Source of the DNA: Rhodospirillales bacterium
GTDB taxonomy: Bacteria > Pseudomonadota > Alphaproteobacteria > Reyranellales > Reyranellaceae
Assembly: GCA_016185145.1 (NCBI GenBank)
Contig: JACPOB010000036.1
Location: 1 to 62,778 of the forward strand
Direction of reading: 5' to 3'
Length of the DNA stretch: 62,778 nucleotides
Shown here in pieces: positions 7,591 through 17,085 of this stretch; position 1 is the stretch's first letter, and every line of letters begins with the position of its first letter. A program made the position numbers and the translations under genes. A model generated the notes under the pieces. The model was not told the DNA's origin and ran no database searches. It was given only the letters and a program-made list of their open reading frames with translations.

Positions 7591-8109
7591 TTAAGCCGCC
7601 CTGATCTCGACGACCTGCAGCCCCTTCTGTCCCTCGGCAATGCGGATCATCACCTTCTGGCCGGGCGCCAGGGACTCCATGCCGTGGCGGCGCAGCACCG
7701 CGGCATGCACGAAGATGTCGCCTTCGGTTGCTTCCCGCGTGACGAAGCCGTAGCCGCGTTCGTTGTTGTACCATTTGACGAGGGCAGCGATGTAATCGCC
7801 AATGGCGATGCCGTCTGGCACCGGCGGCGGCTTGGGCGCCGTCGCTACCGCCGTCGACGAATCGACGTCGAGCACCTTCATGACCTGCCAGCCTTTGGGG
7901 CCACGCACGCCGGCGCAAACCACTGTCGCTCCAGGCTTGAGATCCTCATGCCCGGCTTGGCGCAGTGTCGTTACATGCAGGAACGCGTCGCTATTATCGG
8001 CGTCGAGGGCCAAGAACCCATAACCCTTGACGGCGTTGAACCACTTGACCTTACCACGCAGCTCAACCGTACCGACGTCCCCGCCCGTCTCTCCCTGTTG
8101 GGTCGTCAT
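7591..8109 (-). CDS. Protein with two cold-shock domains
   Basis: A 172-residue nucleic-acid-binding protein with two cold-shock domains in tandem. The first is at about 17-80 (GKVKWFNAVKGYGFLA, with DAFLHVTTL) and the second at about 107-170 (ALVKWYNNERGYGFVT, with DIFVHAAVLRRHG). RNP1 (K-G-Y-G-F) and RNP2-like (FLHV, FVHA) motifs are present in both. An Ala/Pro-rich linker joins them. Double-CSD proteins are common in alphaproteobacteria and act as RNA chaperones; its regulation here is unknown. Confidence 0.93.
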   Translation of the reverse strand: MTTQQGETGGDVGTVELRGKVKWFNAVKGYGFLALDADNSDAFLHVTTLRQAGHEDLKPGATVVCAGVRGPKGWQVMKVLDVDSSTAVATAPKPPPVPDGIAIGDYIAALVKWYNNERGYGFVTREATEGDIFVHAAVLRRHGMESLAPGQKVMIRIAEGQKGLQVVEIRAA

Positions 8110-8232
8110 TTCAACGATCCCATGTTGTTATTCGGAAATCCTATCACCCAAACTCGGCGGTGCAACAGTTCTTGTATCGGACTAATCGTTTTGGCTAGAC
8201 GACAGTAGCACTGCAATCAGGGGGAGCGTTCG

Positions 8233-9111
8233 ATGTTTCGGACCGATCTGTTCAAAGGGAAGCGTTTCCTCGTCACCGGCGGCGGCACTGGATTGGGCCG
8301 CATAATGATGGAGAAGTTCGTCGAGCTGGGGGCCGACTGCGTAATCTGCGGCCGCCGCGGCGGCGTCCTGGAAGAGACCGCCAAAGAGGTCATGGCGAAG
8401 TATCCGGGCCGACGCGTCGAGGCCCATACCGTGGACATCCGGGTCGCCACGGCGGTCGAGGAGATGATCGAGCGCATCTGGACCGCCGGCCCATTGGACG
8501 GGCTGGTCAACAATGCCGCCGGAAACTTCATTTCCCAGACCAAGGACTTGAGCCCGCGGGCCTTCGACGCCATCGCCAACATCGTCCTGCACGGCACGTT
8601 CTACATCACCAATGCCTGCGGCAAGCGCTGGATCGCCGAGAAGCGCAAGGCAAGCGTGCTCAGCATCCTGACGACCTGGGTATGGACCGGCAGCCCGTTC
8701 GTCGTGCCCTCGGCGATGTCGAAGGCCGGCGTCGCGGTGATGACCCAGAGCCTCGCCGTCGAATGGGGGCGCCACGGCATTCGGCTGAACGCCATCGCCC
8801 CCGGGCCCTTCCCGACCGAAGGCGCCTGGGCCCGCCTCAATCCGATGAAGAGCTCCGACGACGACCGGTACAAGGCGCGCAACCCGCTGGGCCGCGTCGG
8901 CCGGCCCAGCGAGCTTGCCAACATGGCGGCGTTCCTGATGAGCGACGAGGTCGAGTACATCAACGGCGAGGTCATCGCCATCGACGGCGCCATGGGCATC
9001 ATGGGCAACGGCACCTTCTCCAACATGATGGCCTACAGCGAGGACGACTGGCGCCGCATCCGCGAGCAGATCCAGTCGACCAACGCCGCAGACCGGGCGA
9101 AGCGGGGTTGA
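8233..9111 (+). CDS. SDR family oxidoreductase, 2,4-dienoyl-CoA reductase-like
   Basis: A 292-residue NAD(P)H-dependent Rossmann enzyme. The cofactor motif is TGGGTGLG (15-22), with a CGRR basic pair that suggests NADPH, and the structural NNAAGNF follows. The usual YxxxK is replaced by SAMSKAG. This is the pattern of peroxisomal/mitochondrial-type 2,4-dienoyl-CoA reductases, as is EWGRHGIRLNAIAPGPFPTEGA. It probably reduces dienoyl-CoA from unsaturated fatty acids. The ATG at 8233 has GGGGGAG upstream. It is monocistronic. Confidence 0.88.
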   Translation: MFRTDLFKGKRFLVTGGGTGLGRIMMEKFVELGADCVICGRRGGVLEETAKEVMAKYPGRRVEAHTVDIRVATAVEEMIERIWTAGPLDGLVNNAAGNFISQTKDLSPRAFDAIANIVLHGTFYITNACGKRWIAEKRKASVLSILTTWVWTGSPFVVPSAMSKAGVAVMTQSLAVEWGRHGIRLNAIAPGPFPTEGAWARLNPMKSSDDDRYKARNPLGRVGRPSELANMAAFLMSDEVEYINGEVIAIDGAMGIMGNGTFSNMMAYSEDDWRRIREQIQSTNAADRAKRG

Positions 9112-9132
9112 CGCAGCCGAGCAACCCGACCA

Positions 9133-9240
9133 CCTCACCCTGAGGAGCGCCCGTAGGGCGCGTCTCGAAGGGTGGGCACCAGTCTTGCTGTTGCCCATGC
9201 TTCGAGACGCCACGCTTCGCGTGGCTCCTCAGCATGAGGT
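9133..9240. repeat. Family B element, copy B2
   Basis: CCTCACCCTGAGGAGCGCCC...CGTCTCGAAGGGTGGGC on the left and CATGCTTCGAGACGCCACGC...CTCCTCAGCATGAGG on the right form an imperfect palindrome of about 108 bp. It lies between two convergent genes (stops at 9111 and 9264). Confidence 0.85.
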
Positions 9241-9263
9241 TGTGCTGCTGCACGCGCCCCCAG

Positions 9264-10391
9264 CTAGGAAAGAGCCGCCGTCAGCGTCTTGTGGAAGTGG
9301 ACGATCGCGCTTTCGTAGCGGCCGAAGGTGAAGACGTCGTTGGCGCGGCTGCCGAGCCCGCGCTGGATCGCCTGCACCACCGCGCGGTCTTCCTCCGCGC
9401 CGGTGTTGTCGACGAAGTCGGCGTCACGCTTCGCCTCGGCCAGCACGGCAGGATCGTCGCCGCCACCATTGGTCAGCGTGTAGGTGATCTGCCGCGTGCG
9501 ATCGACGGCGAGCGGCTCCAGGATCACCACGTTGGTGTGACGCGACAGCACCGTGATCAGCACGTTGGGGAACAGGTGATAGACGTAGGTCAGCAGACCT
9601 TCGACCCGACGCTCCGCCGGCGGCACCTTGGCGAGCTTCTTGATGCGTTGGAACGGATAGGTGACCCGGCTGTGCCGGCCGAACAGGTCGATGACGTTCA
9701 GATTGTCGAAGCCATAGGGCAGGAAGCTCTCGGGATGCGTCGACTTGATGTGATAGCCCTCGATGAAGCCCTCCAGCAGGATCTTCCAGTTGACCTCGAA
9801 CTCGCGCTCGGCAGTCGCGAACAGGCGCTGCTCGGATGAGATCAGCCTGTCCAAGCCGCCAAGAGCGTCGTCGCCCAGCACCGGCTCGTCCTGGGTGACG
9901 AACACCAGGCCGAAGCGCTCGCTCGCCGTCATCGCCACCAGCGGATGCGCTTCCTTGTCGAAGCCCGGGAAGCCCTCCTCGTGCGGGATGTGGCGCAGAT
10001 GGCCTTCGAGGTTGTACGTCCAGCCGTGATAGCGGCAGACGAAGGCGCGCGTGCAACCCGATTCGCTCGCCACCTGCATGCCGCGATGACGACAAGCGTT
10101 GCGGAAGGCGCGCACTTTGCCGTCGACACCGCGCACCACGACAATCGGCGTGCCGGCCGCTTCGCGCGCGATGTAGGAGCCGACCTCGGGGAGCGCCGCC
10201 GACGGACAGAACGGTGTCGGCGAGCGCCGCAACACGCGCTCGATCTCCGCGGCGAGCCTTTCCTCCGACCGGTAGTTGGCGACCGGCTCGCGCCAGATTT
10301 CGCCACCGAGATCGGTCGTGCCGTTGGCGATATGGTCGAGCACCCGCTGCGCCACCGACCGGTCATCCATTGCCGCTTTCATCCCAGCCAT
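9264..10391 (-). CDS. Rieske-type aromatic/quaternary-amine ring-hydroxylating oxygenase, alpha subunit
   Basis: A 375-residue oxygenase large subunit. The N-terminal Rieske [2Fe-2S] domain has C-x-H (CRHRG, about 100-104) and C-x2-H (CRYHGWTYNLEG, about 119-122). The C-terminal catalytic domain carries the mononuclear iron site in NWKILLEGFIEGYHIKSTHPESF (His about 214 and 219). The substrate cannot be assigned. No reductase lies next to it, though a Rieske/FAD reductase gene is 3.2 kb away. In-frame ATGs at 10391, 10382 and 10370 make the start uncertain. Confidence 0.88.
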   Translation of the reverse strand: MAGMKAAMDDRSVAQRVLDHIANGTTDLGGEIWREPVANYRSEERLAAEIERVLRRSPTPFCPSAALPEVGSYIAREAAGTPIVVVRGVDGKVRAFRNACRHRGMQVASESGCTRAFVCRYHGWTYNLEGHLRHIPHEEGFPGFDKEAHPLVAMTASERFGLVFVTQDEPVLGDDALGGLDRLISSEQRLFATAEREFEVNWKILLEGFIEGYHIKSTHPESFLPYGFDNLNVIDLFGRHSRVTYPFQRIKKLAKVPPAERRVEGLLTYVYHLFPNVLITVLSRHTNVVILEPLAVDRTRQITYTLTNGGGDDPAVLAEAKRDADFVDNTGAEEDRAVVQAIQRGLGSRANDVFTFGRYESAIVHFHKTLTAALS

Positions 10392-10829
10392 CCATTGCCG
10401 TGTTCATCCGAGCATACGCCCGACGCCGGTCATGACGAAAGAAACCGCGGCCCGCTGGGATGAACGGCGTTCAACTGTCCGTTCAGCTTTTCCTCGTGAG
10501 GTTCGCCGCGCATCCAGCGGTTGAAGCTGCACAACACAGGATTACCTGCTGAGCGAACGCGGTGCAGTAGCCAGGCAGTCCGTTCGCGGTTGCACACGAA
10601 CTTGCACGCCTCCCGCAGGCCACTCTACGCGGGGATCGCGGCGGCGTCCGGCTGCCATGGAAAGCCCGCGCATTCGCCACGATCGCCGTGTGTGTTGCAC
10701 GAAAGACACACGCTGCAATGATTGATACGACAGCACCGCGAACCATAGCTGGCCCAGCCTCAATTGAGCCAAAGTGTAGTGGTCATTTCGGACACTCACT
10801 TGGTTCAGCCCGGGTTCCCGAGATCTGTT
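10392..10829. other. Intergenic region with no recognised gene
   Basis: About 440 bp between divergent genes. Short reading frames on both strands show no family resemblance, and no strong hairpin or tRNA-like fold was seen. It presumably carries the promoters of the two flanking genes. Confidence 0.5.
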
Positions 10830-11456
10830 GTGCGATCAGCCGCTGACACAGTCCCTTTCACCCCAGAGTACCTGCCGCGTCGGCGGCTCTTGTCCTATGG
10901 TGCCCTGACCGCCGGGGTCATGCTGTTGCCGGTTGGCTACGTCTCGGCACAAGCCATCGAGGGACGCCACTGGGCAGGTGCGACCGCCATCACCCGCCAG
11001 CCCGAGCAGGTCGTCGCCGGCACGATCACCGAATGGCGCAGCCTGTGGGGCCGCGTCGGCAGCCCGGCTCCTGACGTCTTCGAGCCCGGCCGCATGAACG
11101 CCGTCGGCATCTTCCTCGGCCGCCGCGCCGGCGAGGGCTACTCGGTCAACATCCTCTCGACCAGCCGCCGACGGGATCGCATCGTCGTCGTCTTCGAAGA
11201 GCGCATGCCGGCCGACATCATGATGGCCCAGCGCATGCCCGCTCCCTCCTCGCCGCCGCGGCCGGTCGCCAGTGCGCCCAACAGCTTCGCGGGCGGCGCC
11301 GGCGCGGGCTTCGCTCCATCGGGCACGGGCGCCAGTCTCGCGCCTCCCCCGCCGCCCGCGATGCGTCCGGTAGGACCACCGACTTCGCCGTGGGCGATCA
11401 TCCTGATCCCGCGCGCCGACCTGCCGATCTCCGTCGAGCAGCGGCTGTTCCGGTAG
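10830..11456 (+). CDS. Exported PrcB-like protein
   Basis: About 208 residues from a GTG at 10830; TTG codons upstream (for example 10764) are alternatives. An N-terminal export signal has RRRLLSYGALTAGVMLLPVG, which could be a Tat or Sec signal. The region ITEWRSLWGRVGSP...AVGIFLGRRAGEGYSVNILS...IVVVFEERMP and the final SPWAIILIPR fit the C-terminal PrcB domain (protease-complex-associated family). A Pro/Ala-rich loop of about 60 residues is inserted before the last strand. Its partner is unknown; it is monocistronic. Confidence 0.6.
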   Translation: MRSAADTVPFTPEYLPRRRLLSYGALTAGVMLLPVGYVSAQAIEGRHWAGATAITRQPEQVVAGTITEWRSLWGRVGSPAPDVFEPGRMNAVGIFLGRRAGEGYSVNILSTSRRRDRIVVVFEERMPADIMMAQRMPAPSSPPRPVASAPNSFAGGAGAGFAPSGTGASLAPPPPPAMRPVGPPTSPWAIILIPRADLPISVEQRLFR

Positions 11457-11486
11457 GGGGGGCGCGCCCCTCTCGGGGCGCGTCAT

Positions 11487-11562
11487 GGTCTTCCGGACCG
11501 CGACCTTCCAGCTCGCTCATGATTCATGAGCGAGCTGGAAGCTCGCGGTCCGGAAGATCATG
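11487..11562. repeat. Family A palindromic element, copy A2
   Basis: GTCTTCCGGACCGCGACCTT...AAGCTCGCGGTCCGGAAGAT around a CTCATGATTCATGAG centre. It lies between convergent genes. A short GGACCTGGAGGTCC palindrome that follows may be the stub of a second copy. Confidence 0.88.
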
Positions 11563-11589
11563 AGCGGACCTGGAGGTCCCCGCGCTCCA

Positions 11590-13389
11590 TCAATGCGAGT
11601 GTCGAGGCACGCCCTTGGTCTCGACGATCCTCTGGTAGTTGACGGCGAAGTCGAGGCAGGCGCCGCTGGCGAGCTGGCCGACGAACTTGCGCTGCAACTC
11701 CTGCCAGGGCGTCTGGCTCTCCTTGACGTGCGGCTTCCACGCCGCCTTGCGCTCGGCGAGCTCCTTTTCCGGGATCAGGATGTCGGCTCGCCGCTTGCCG
11801 ATATCGACACGAACCTTGTCTCCCGTCTTGAGCAGCGCCAGGCCGCCGCCAACAGCAGCCTCCGGCGAGGCGTTGAGGATCGACGGGCTGGCCGAGGTGC
11901 CGCTCTGCCGGCCGTCGCCGACACAGGGCAGCAGCAGCACGCCGCCCTTCACCAGCCGGTCGGGCGGCAGCATGTTCACCACCTCGGCCGCGCCCGGATA
12001 ACCCACCGGGCCGACATTGCGGATGAACAGGATGCTGTTCTCATCGATCGGCAGGGCCGGATCGTTGATGCGGTGATGATAGTCCTCGGGCCCTTCGAAC
12101 ACGATCGCAGTGCCCTCGAAGGCGTCGGGATCGCCCGGGCGCTCGAGGTACATCTTGCGGAATTCGGGCGAGATCACCGAGGTCTTCATGACCGCCGAGT
12201 CGAAGAGGTTGCCGGACAGCACGGCGAAGCCCGCCTGGCCCAGCATCGGCTTGTCGTAGGTCTTGATGACGTCGCCGTCGGCCGGCTTCGCCTTGGCAAC
12301 GTTCTCCGCCATGGTCTTGCCGGTCACGGTGAGCGCGTCGCCATGGCCCTTCTTGTTCCTGAGGAGCTCGGCCATCACCGTCGGCACGCCGCCGGCGCGA
12401 TGGAACGCTTCGCCGAGATACTTGCCGGCCGGCATGCAGTTCACCAGCAAGGGGATGTCGTAGCCGATCTTGTCCCAGTCGGCATTGTCGAGCTTGACGC
12501 CGATGTGTCGGGCGATGGCGTTGACGTGCGGCGGGCAATTGGTCGAAGCGCCGAGCGCGCTCGCCGCCACGATGGCGTTCTCGAACGCCTTGCGCGTCAG
12601 GATGTCGGACGGCTTCAGGTCCTCCCACACCATGTCGACGATGCGTTTGCCGGTCTCGTAGGCGATCTGGCCGCGCTCGCGATACGGGCCGGGGATCGCC
12701 GCGCAGCCGGTCAGCGACAGGCCGAGCGCTTCGGCCATGCTGTTCATCGACAGCGCCGTGCCCATGGTGTTGCAGTGGCCGACGCTCGGAGCGCTCGCGG
12801 CCACCATTTCCAGGAACTGCTTGAGATCGATGCGGCCCGCCGCCAGCTCCTGGCGGGCGTACCACACGACCGTACCGGAGCCCGCCAAGCCGCCGGCAAA
12901 GTGGCCGTCGAGCATCGGCCCGCCCGACAGCACGATGGCCGGGATGTTGACCGTGCAAGCCCCCATGATCATGGCGGGTGTGGTCTTATCACAGCCCGTG
13001 GTCAGCACGACGCCATCGAAGAAATAGCCGTACAGGCTCTCGACCAGGCTGAGGTAGGCGAGGTTGCGGTCGAGCGCCGCCGTCGGCCGCTTGCCCGTCT
13101 CCTGGATGGGATGGACCGGAAACTCGATCGGAATGCCGCCGGCGTCACGGATGCCGTCGCGCACGCGCTCGGCGAGCTGCAGGTGATGGCGATTGCAGGG
13201 CGAGAGGTCGCTGCCGGTCTGGGCAATGCCGATGATCGGCCGGTTGCCGTGCAGCTCGGCCAGCGTCAGTCCGAAGTTCAGGTAGCGCTCGAGATAGAGC
13301 GCCGCCATGGTCGGGTCGCCCGGCGCATCGAACCAGTCCCGGCTGCGCAGTCGGCGCTCCTTGCCCTTGGCGCCCTTCTTGTCGACCAT
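11590..13389 (-). CDS. IlvD/Edd family dehydratase (sugar-acid dehydratase)
   Basis: A 599-residue Fe-S dehydratase. The N-terminal [20 protein letters not shown] is typical of the pentonate/hexonate branch (arabinonate, xylonate, gluconate, fuconate) rather than dihydroxy-acid dehydratase. Cluster-ligand Cys motifs are [16 protein letters not shown] and GHCNTMGTA, with SDLSPCN near the N-terminus. The C-terminal [10 protein letters not shown] holds the catalytic Ser. It should convert an aldonate to a 2-keto-3-deoxy acid. A KDG kinase, KDPG aldolase and sugar SDR within 8 kb support sugar-acid catabolism. The exact substrate is not determined. Confidence 0.9.
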   Translation of the reverse strand: MVDKKGAKGKERRLRSRDWFDAPGDPTMAALYLERYLNFGLTLAELHGNRPIIGIAQTGSDLSPCNRHHLQLAERVRDGIRDAGGIPIEFPVHPIQETGKRPTAALDRNLAYLSLVESLYGYFFDGVVLTTGCDKTTPAMIMGACTVNIPAIVLSGGPMLDGHFAGGLAGSGTVVWYARQELAAGRIDLKQFLEMVAASAPSVGHCNTMGTALSMNSMAEALGLSLTGCAAIPGPYRERGQIAYETGKRIVDMVWEDLKPSDILTRKAFENAIVAASALGASTNCPPHVNAIARHIGVKLDNADWDKIGYDIPLLVNCMPAGKYLGEAFHRAGGVPTVMAELLRNKKGHGDALTVTGKTMAENVAKAKPADGDVIKTYDKPMLGQAGFAVLSGNLFDSAVMKTSVISPEFRKMYLERPGDPDAFEGTAIVFEGPEDYHHRINDPALPIDENSILFIRNVGPVGYPGAAEVVNMLPPDRLVKGGVLLLPCVGDGRQSGTSASPSILNASPEAAVGGGLALLKTGDKVRVDIGKRRADILIPEKELAERKAAWKPHVKESQTPWQELQRKFVGQLASGACLDFAVNYQRIVETKGVPRHSH

Positions 13390-13439
13390 CCTCGTTCCTC
13401 CGATTATTTGGCGGCAGCCTACAGCCCGAACGCTCCTCT

Positions 13440-13590
13440 TTCACCTCCCCCGTCATACGGGGGAGGCCGGGAGGGGGAGAGCCGCAAAGAATCCCCGCGA
13501 AAGAAGAAGATCATGATCTTCTTCCTGCAGAGGGCTCGGCTGAACCCTTCCCCCTCCCGGCCTCCCCCGTATGCCGGGGGAGGTGAAAAA
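13440..13590. repeat. Family D element, copy D1
   Basis: Outer arms TTCACCTCCCCCGTCATACG and TATGCCGGGGGAGGTGAA, with inner GGCCGGGAGGGGGA and TCCCCCTCCCGGCC. The centre is AAGAAGATCATGATCTTCTT. It spans the gap between the dehydratase start and the next gene's stop (13592). Confidence 0.85.
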
Positions 13591-13591
13591 G

Positions 13592-15121
13592 TCACGCCGC
13601 CTGCCGCTCCATCGCGACCTCTTCCTGGAGGCTCGCGACGTCGCGGTAGATCGACGCCGCGGCGAGCGTGCGGCCGCCCTGCTTGTAGCGCACCAGGCAA
13701 TCGCGGCCCGCGATGTCGCCGTCGACCACGAGCTCGTCCCACTTCTCGGCGTGGCCGACATAGTTGATCGGCACGTCATAGTGCTGGCTCCAGAAGAACG
13801 GCACGGCGTCGAACTTCCGGCGCAGCCCGAGCATGTTCAGGGCGGCGACCTGCCCTTGGCGCTCGGCCACCACCCAGTGCTCGACGCGGATGGCCTGCCC
13901 GCTGTGCGGGTCGGGCCAGCGCGCGATGTCGCCTGCGGCGAAGACGTCCGGTGCGCTGGTCGCCAGGAAGGCGTCGACGGCAAGGCCGCGATCGATCTTG
14001 AGCCCGGCCTTCTCCGCCAGCTCGAGCCGCGGCCGCACGCCCACCCCCATGACCACGAGGTCCGCCTCCAGCGAGCCTCCGCTCTTCAGCGTGGCCTTGT
14101 TGCCGGCGATACCCGCCACAGTGTCTTCGAGATGGAAGACGACGCCATGCTCCTCATGCAGCGCGCGCACGAAGTCGCCCATTGCCGGCCCGAGGATGCG
14201 CTCCATCGGCCGCTTCTCCGGCGCCACGACATGGACTTCGATGCCGCGATGGCGCAGCGAGGCCGCGACCTCGAGGCCGATGAAGCTCGCGCCGATCACC
14301 AGGGCGCGCCTGGCCGACTTTGCCCGTTCGATGATCGCCCGGCTGTCGGCGAGGCTGCGCAGCGTGTGGATCTGCGACGGTCCCGCACCGGGAACGGGCA
14401 CTCGCACCGGCTCAGCACCAGTCGCCAGCAGCAACCGGTCGTAGGCGACCTTGCCGCCATCCGACAGCACCACCTCGTGCGCGCGGGCGTCGATGCCCGC
14501 GACGTTGGCCTTGAGTCGCAGCTCGATGCCATTCTCCGGGTAGAAATCGTCGCCGCGCAGCGGCACCCATTCCTCGGGCGCGTTGCCCGCGAGGTAGTCC
14601 TTGGAAAGGTTCGGTCGATCGACAGGCGCCGCATCGTCGCTGCTGAGCATGACAATGCTGCCCTTGTACTGCTCGCGCCTCAGCATCTCGGCGGCCGCGA
14701 AGCCCGCGGCGCCGCCGCCCACGATCACGACCCTGTCGGGCGCCTTGCCGCTCGGCTTGGGGGCGGACTTGGCCAGCGCCGGCCGCTTCTCCCTGACGAA
14801 GACCTTGCCGTCGCGCTGCTCGACCGACCAGCAGTCGATGGCGCTGAGGGCCGGCGCCGCCAGCGCCTCGCCGGTGCGCAGGCTGAAGCAGGCGTGGTGC
14901 CACGGGCAGCGCACCGTGTCGCCGACCAGCAATCCTTCGGCGAGCGGACCGTGATAGTGGCTGCAATGCGCACCGACGGCGAACAGCTCGGCGCCGCGGC
15001 GCGCCAGCAGCACTTCCTCTTCGCCGACATGGCCGAGAAGCATGGCGCCGTCGGCAATGTCGGAGAAGGCAACACCCTGGCTCAGATCGGGTCCGCCGGG
15101 CTTGGCGTTCTGCTCAGCCAT
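13592..15121 (-). CDS. Rieske/FAD pyridine-nucleotide oxidoreductase (AIFL-like reductase)
   Basis: A 509-residue fusion. An N-terminal Rieske domain (about 15-110) has CSHYHG and CPWHHACF as cluster ligands. It is followed by an FAD/NAD(P) oxidoreductase with the FAD motif VVIVGGGAAGFAAAEML, an NAD motif ALVIGASFIGLEVAASL and the FAD site DVFAAGDIARW. The C-terminus is a ferredoxin-reductase domain. It resembles AIFM3/AIFL and could pass NADH electrons to an oxygenase such as the Rieske enzyme at 9264-10391; that pairing is inference. It is divergent from the kinase gene at 15195. Confidence 0.9.
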   Translation of the reverse strand: MAEQNAKPGGPDLSQGVAFSDIADGAMLLGHVGEEEVLLARRGAELFAVGAHCSHYHGPLAEGLLVGDTVRCPWHHACFSLRTGEALAAPALSAIDCWSVEQRDGKVFVREKRPALAKSAPKPSGKAPDRVVIVGGGAAGFAAAEMLRREQYKGSIVMLSSDDAAPVDRPNLSKDYLAGNAPEEWVPLRGDDFYPENGIELRLKANVAGIDARAHEVVLSDGGKVAYDRLLLATGAEPVRVPVPGAGPSQIHTLRSLADSRAIIERAKSARRALVIGASFIGLEVAASLRHRGIEVHVVAPEKRPMERILGPAMGDFVRALHEEHGVVFHLEDTVAGIAGNKATLKSGGSLEADLVVMGVGVRPRLELAEKAGLKIDRGLAVDAFLATSAPDVFAAGDIARWPDPHSGQAIRVEHWVVAERQGQVAALNMLGLRRKFDAVPFFWSQHYDVPINYVGHAEKWDELVVDGDIAGRDCLVRYKQGGRTLAAASIYRDVASLQEEVAMERQAA

Positions 15122-15194
15122 TGCATCCTCCCTCTATCGGAGTTGGGTGATCGGAGTTGAGTGCCGGCACGCACCATGGGAAACCTGGAGCGTC

Positions 15195-16136
15195 ATGTCC
15201 ACCTCCCCCGCTCTCGTTTCCATCGGCGAGCCGCTGATCGAATTCAACCGACCCAAGGAAGGCGACGGCCGCACCTGGCTGCAGGGTTTCGGCGGCGATT
15301 CGCAGAACGTCGCCATCGCCGCCGCCCGCCAGGGAGCGAAGGCCGGCTACATCACCAGTCTCGGACAGGACTGGATGGGCGACGCCTTCCTCGAGCTGTG
15401 GCAGGCCGAAGGCCTCGATGCATCGCGGGTGAGCCGCCATCCCACCGCACCGACCGGCGTCAGCTTCGTCACCCACGGTCCGGCCGGGCACAAGTTCGAC
15501 TACCTGCGCAAGAACTCCGCGGCTTCGCTGATGACGCCCGAGGCCCTGCCGGCCGACTACATCGCCGGCGCCCGCTACTTCCACCTGTCGGCCATCGGCC
15601 AGGCGATCAGCGACAGCGCGCGCCGGGCCTGCGATGCCGGCATCGCGGCGGCGCGTGCCGCCGGCGTGAAGGTCTCCTACGACACCAACCTCAGACTGCG
15701 CCTGTGGAACCTCGACACGGCCCGGGCGACCATCGACGCCACGGTGGCACGCTGCGACATCCTGCTGCCCAGCCTCGACGATTCCCAGCAGCTGACCGGA
15801 CTCGAGGAGCCCGACGCGATCGTCGACCACTATCTCAAGCTCGGCGCGCCCGTGGTTGCCTTGAAGATGTCAGCCGATGGCTGCCTGTTGGCCACGCCCG
15901 GCGAGCGGTTCCGCGTGCCCGGCCATCGCGTCGAGGCGGTCGACGCGACCGGCGCCGGTGACACCTTCGACGGCTCCTTCCTGGCACGCCTGCTGGCAGG
16001 CGACGATCTCAGGGCCGCCGCGCGTTACGCCAATGTCGCGGCGGCGTTGTCGACCAAGGGCTACGGCGCGGTGACGCCTATTCCGCGGGCGGCCGAAGTC
16101 CGGGCTGAAATGGCGCGCGCAGGAAACGCGGGATAA
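15195..16136 (+). CDS. PfkB-family sugar kinase, 2-keto-3-deoxygluconate kinase-like
   Basis: A 313-residue kinase. The N-terminal SIGEPLIEFNRPKEGDG and GGDSQNVAIAAARQGAKAGYI are typical of KdgK. The C-terminal PfkB signature DATGAGDTFDGSFLARLLAG holds the catalytic Asp. KdgK phosphorylates KDG to KDPG, the substrate of the aldolase encoded at 18163. The ATG at 15195 has GGAG upstream. Its last 59 bp overlap, tail to tail, the 3' end of the membrane hydroxylase gene. Confidence 0.88.
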   Translation: MSTSPALVSIGEPLIEFNRPKEGDGRTWLQGFGGDSQNVAIAAARQGAKAGYITSLGQDWMGDAFLELWQAEGLDASRVSRHPTAPTGVSFVTHGPAGHKFDYLRKNSAASLMTPEALPADYIAGARYFHLSAIGQAISDSARRACDAGIAAARAAGVKVSYDTNLRLRLWNLDTARATIDATVARCDILLPSLDDSQQLTGLEEPDAIVDHYLKLGAPVVALKMSADGCLLATPGERFRVPGHRVEAVDATGAGDTFDGSFLARLLAGDDLRAAARYANVAAALSTKGYGAVTPIPRAAEVRAEMARAGNAG

Positions 16137-17073
16137 CCGCCCGCAGGAAGCGGCCGAACACCATCACCTGCTGGGCCGCCCAGCCGCGGCCGTTGTCGGC
16201 GTCGACCACCGGATCGTCGACGCCCGTCGGGCGGTGCTTGCCATCGTAGATCGCCGTGCCGAACAGCATGTCCCAGACCGGGAAGACCGGCGCGAAATTG
16301 TGATCGTGGATATGACGCTCTTGCGGATTGGCCAGCGCGTGGTGCAGGCGGTGGAAGCGCGGCCCCACGATCAGCCGCTCGCCGATCCTGCCGAAGCTCA
16401 TGTCGACGTTGGCGTGGCTCCAGCTTTCGATCAGGCGGCCGACCATCAGGATGGAGACATACTCGCCCGGCTGCACGCCGACCATCTGCGAGAACAGCAC
16501 CAAGGCGAGCGTGACCAGGAAGTCGTCGAGCAGATGGTTGCGGTCGTCCGACCACACCGTCATGCGGCGCTGGCTGTGATGCAGGCTGTGCAGGGCCCAC
16601 CACCAAGGGATGGCGTGCTGGGCGCGGTGCAGCCAATAGGCCGCGAAGTCGTACAGCGCGAAGTAGACCAGGAACGAGGCGAGCACGTTGTCGCCCAGCC
16701 ACGGCACCAGGCGCTCCAGCCGCGGCGGCGCCACGCCCCAGCTCCGCATCACCAGCTCGATCTCCTGGGAGATCGGATAGGTGATGACGAAGATGGCGAA
16801 CGGGATGATGCCGAGCTTGTTCAGCACGGTGTAGACGCGGTCGACACCGATCAGCCGGTCGTCGCCTGTCTTCTCGAGCGGCCAGCGCTTCTCGAAGAAG
16901 CGCATGCCGAGCGCGATGACTGCGATCTGCAGAGCGCCCAGCATGACGAATTCGACGGCGTTGTAGGCCGGTTCGTACCAGGCCATCTGGCCGAGCCAGA
17001 AGATCACCGGCCCGACGAAAGTCTCGAACAGCCAGTTCTGAACGCCAACCCAGAGATCGGTAAGCTCGCCCAT
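16078..17073 (-). CDS. Sterol desaturase/fatty acid hydroxylase superfamily membrane protein
   Basis: A 331-residue integral-membrane di-iron enzyme with several hydrophobic segments. The His boxes are HRAQH, HSLHHS and HRLHH, with a further HDHNF. Hydroxylation or desaturation of a lipid is expected, but the substrate is unknown. The stop lies within the convergent kinase gene. The beta-propeller gene begins upstream on the same strand with only 12 bp between them, so they may be co-transcribed. Confidence 0.88.
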   Translation of the reverse strand: MGELTDLWVGVQNWLFETFVGPVIFWLGQMAWYEPAYNAVEFVMLGALQIAVIALGMRFFEKRWPLEKTGDDRLIGVDRVYTVLNKLGIIPFAIFVITYPISQEIELVMRSWGVAPPRLERLVPWLGDNVLASFLVYFALYDFAAYWLHRAQHAIPWWWALHSLHHSQRRMTVWSDDRNHLLDDFLVTLALVLFSQMVGVQPGEYVSILMVGRLIESWSHANVDMSFGRIGERLIVGPRFHRLHHALANPQERHIHDHNFAPVFPVWDMLFGTAIYDGKHRPTGVDDPVVDADNGRGWAAQQVMVFGRFLRAVIPRFLRAPFQPGLRPPAE

Positions 17074-17085
17074 CGGCGCAGCCGG

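Noticed and set aside
8233..9111. SDR with Ser-Ala-Met-Ser-Lys in place of Tyr-x-x-x-Lys, possibly inactive
   Set aside because: Loss of this Tyr is normal in the 2,4-dienoyl-CoA reductase branch, so it is not evidence of decay.
13440..13590. Repeated CTCCCCC motifs as a CRISPR array
   Set aside because: There are only paired inverted arms, no regular spacer-repeat units, and no cas genes in the window.
11560..13767. Long plus-strand open frame of 735 codons
   Set aside because: It is antisense to the well-supported dehydratase and encodes repetitive Arg/Ala/Gly/His-rich sequence, typical of GC-rich shadow frames.
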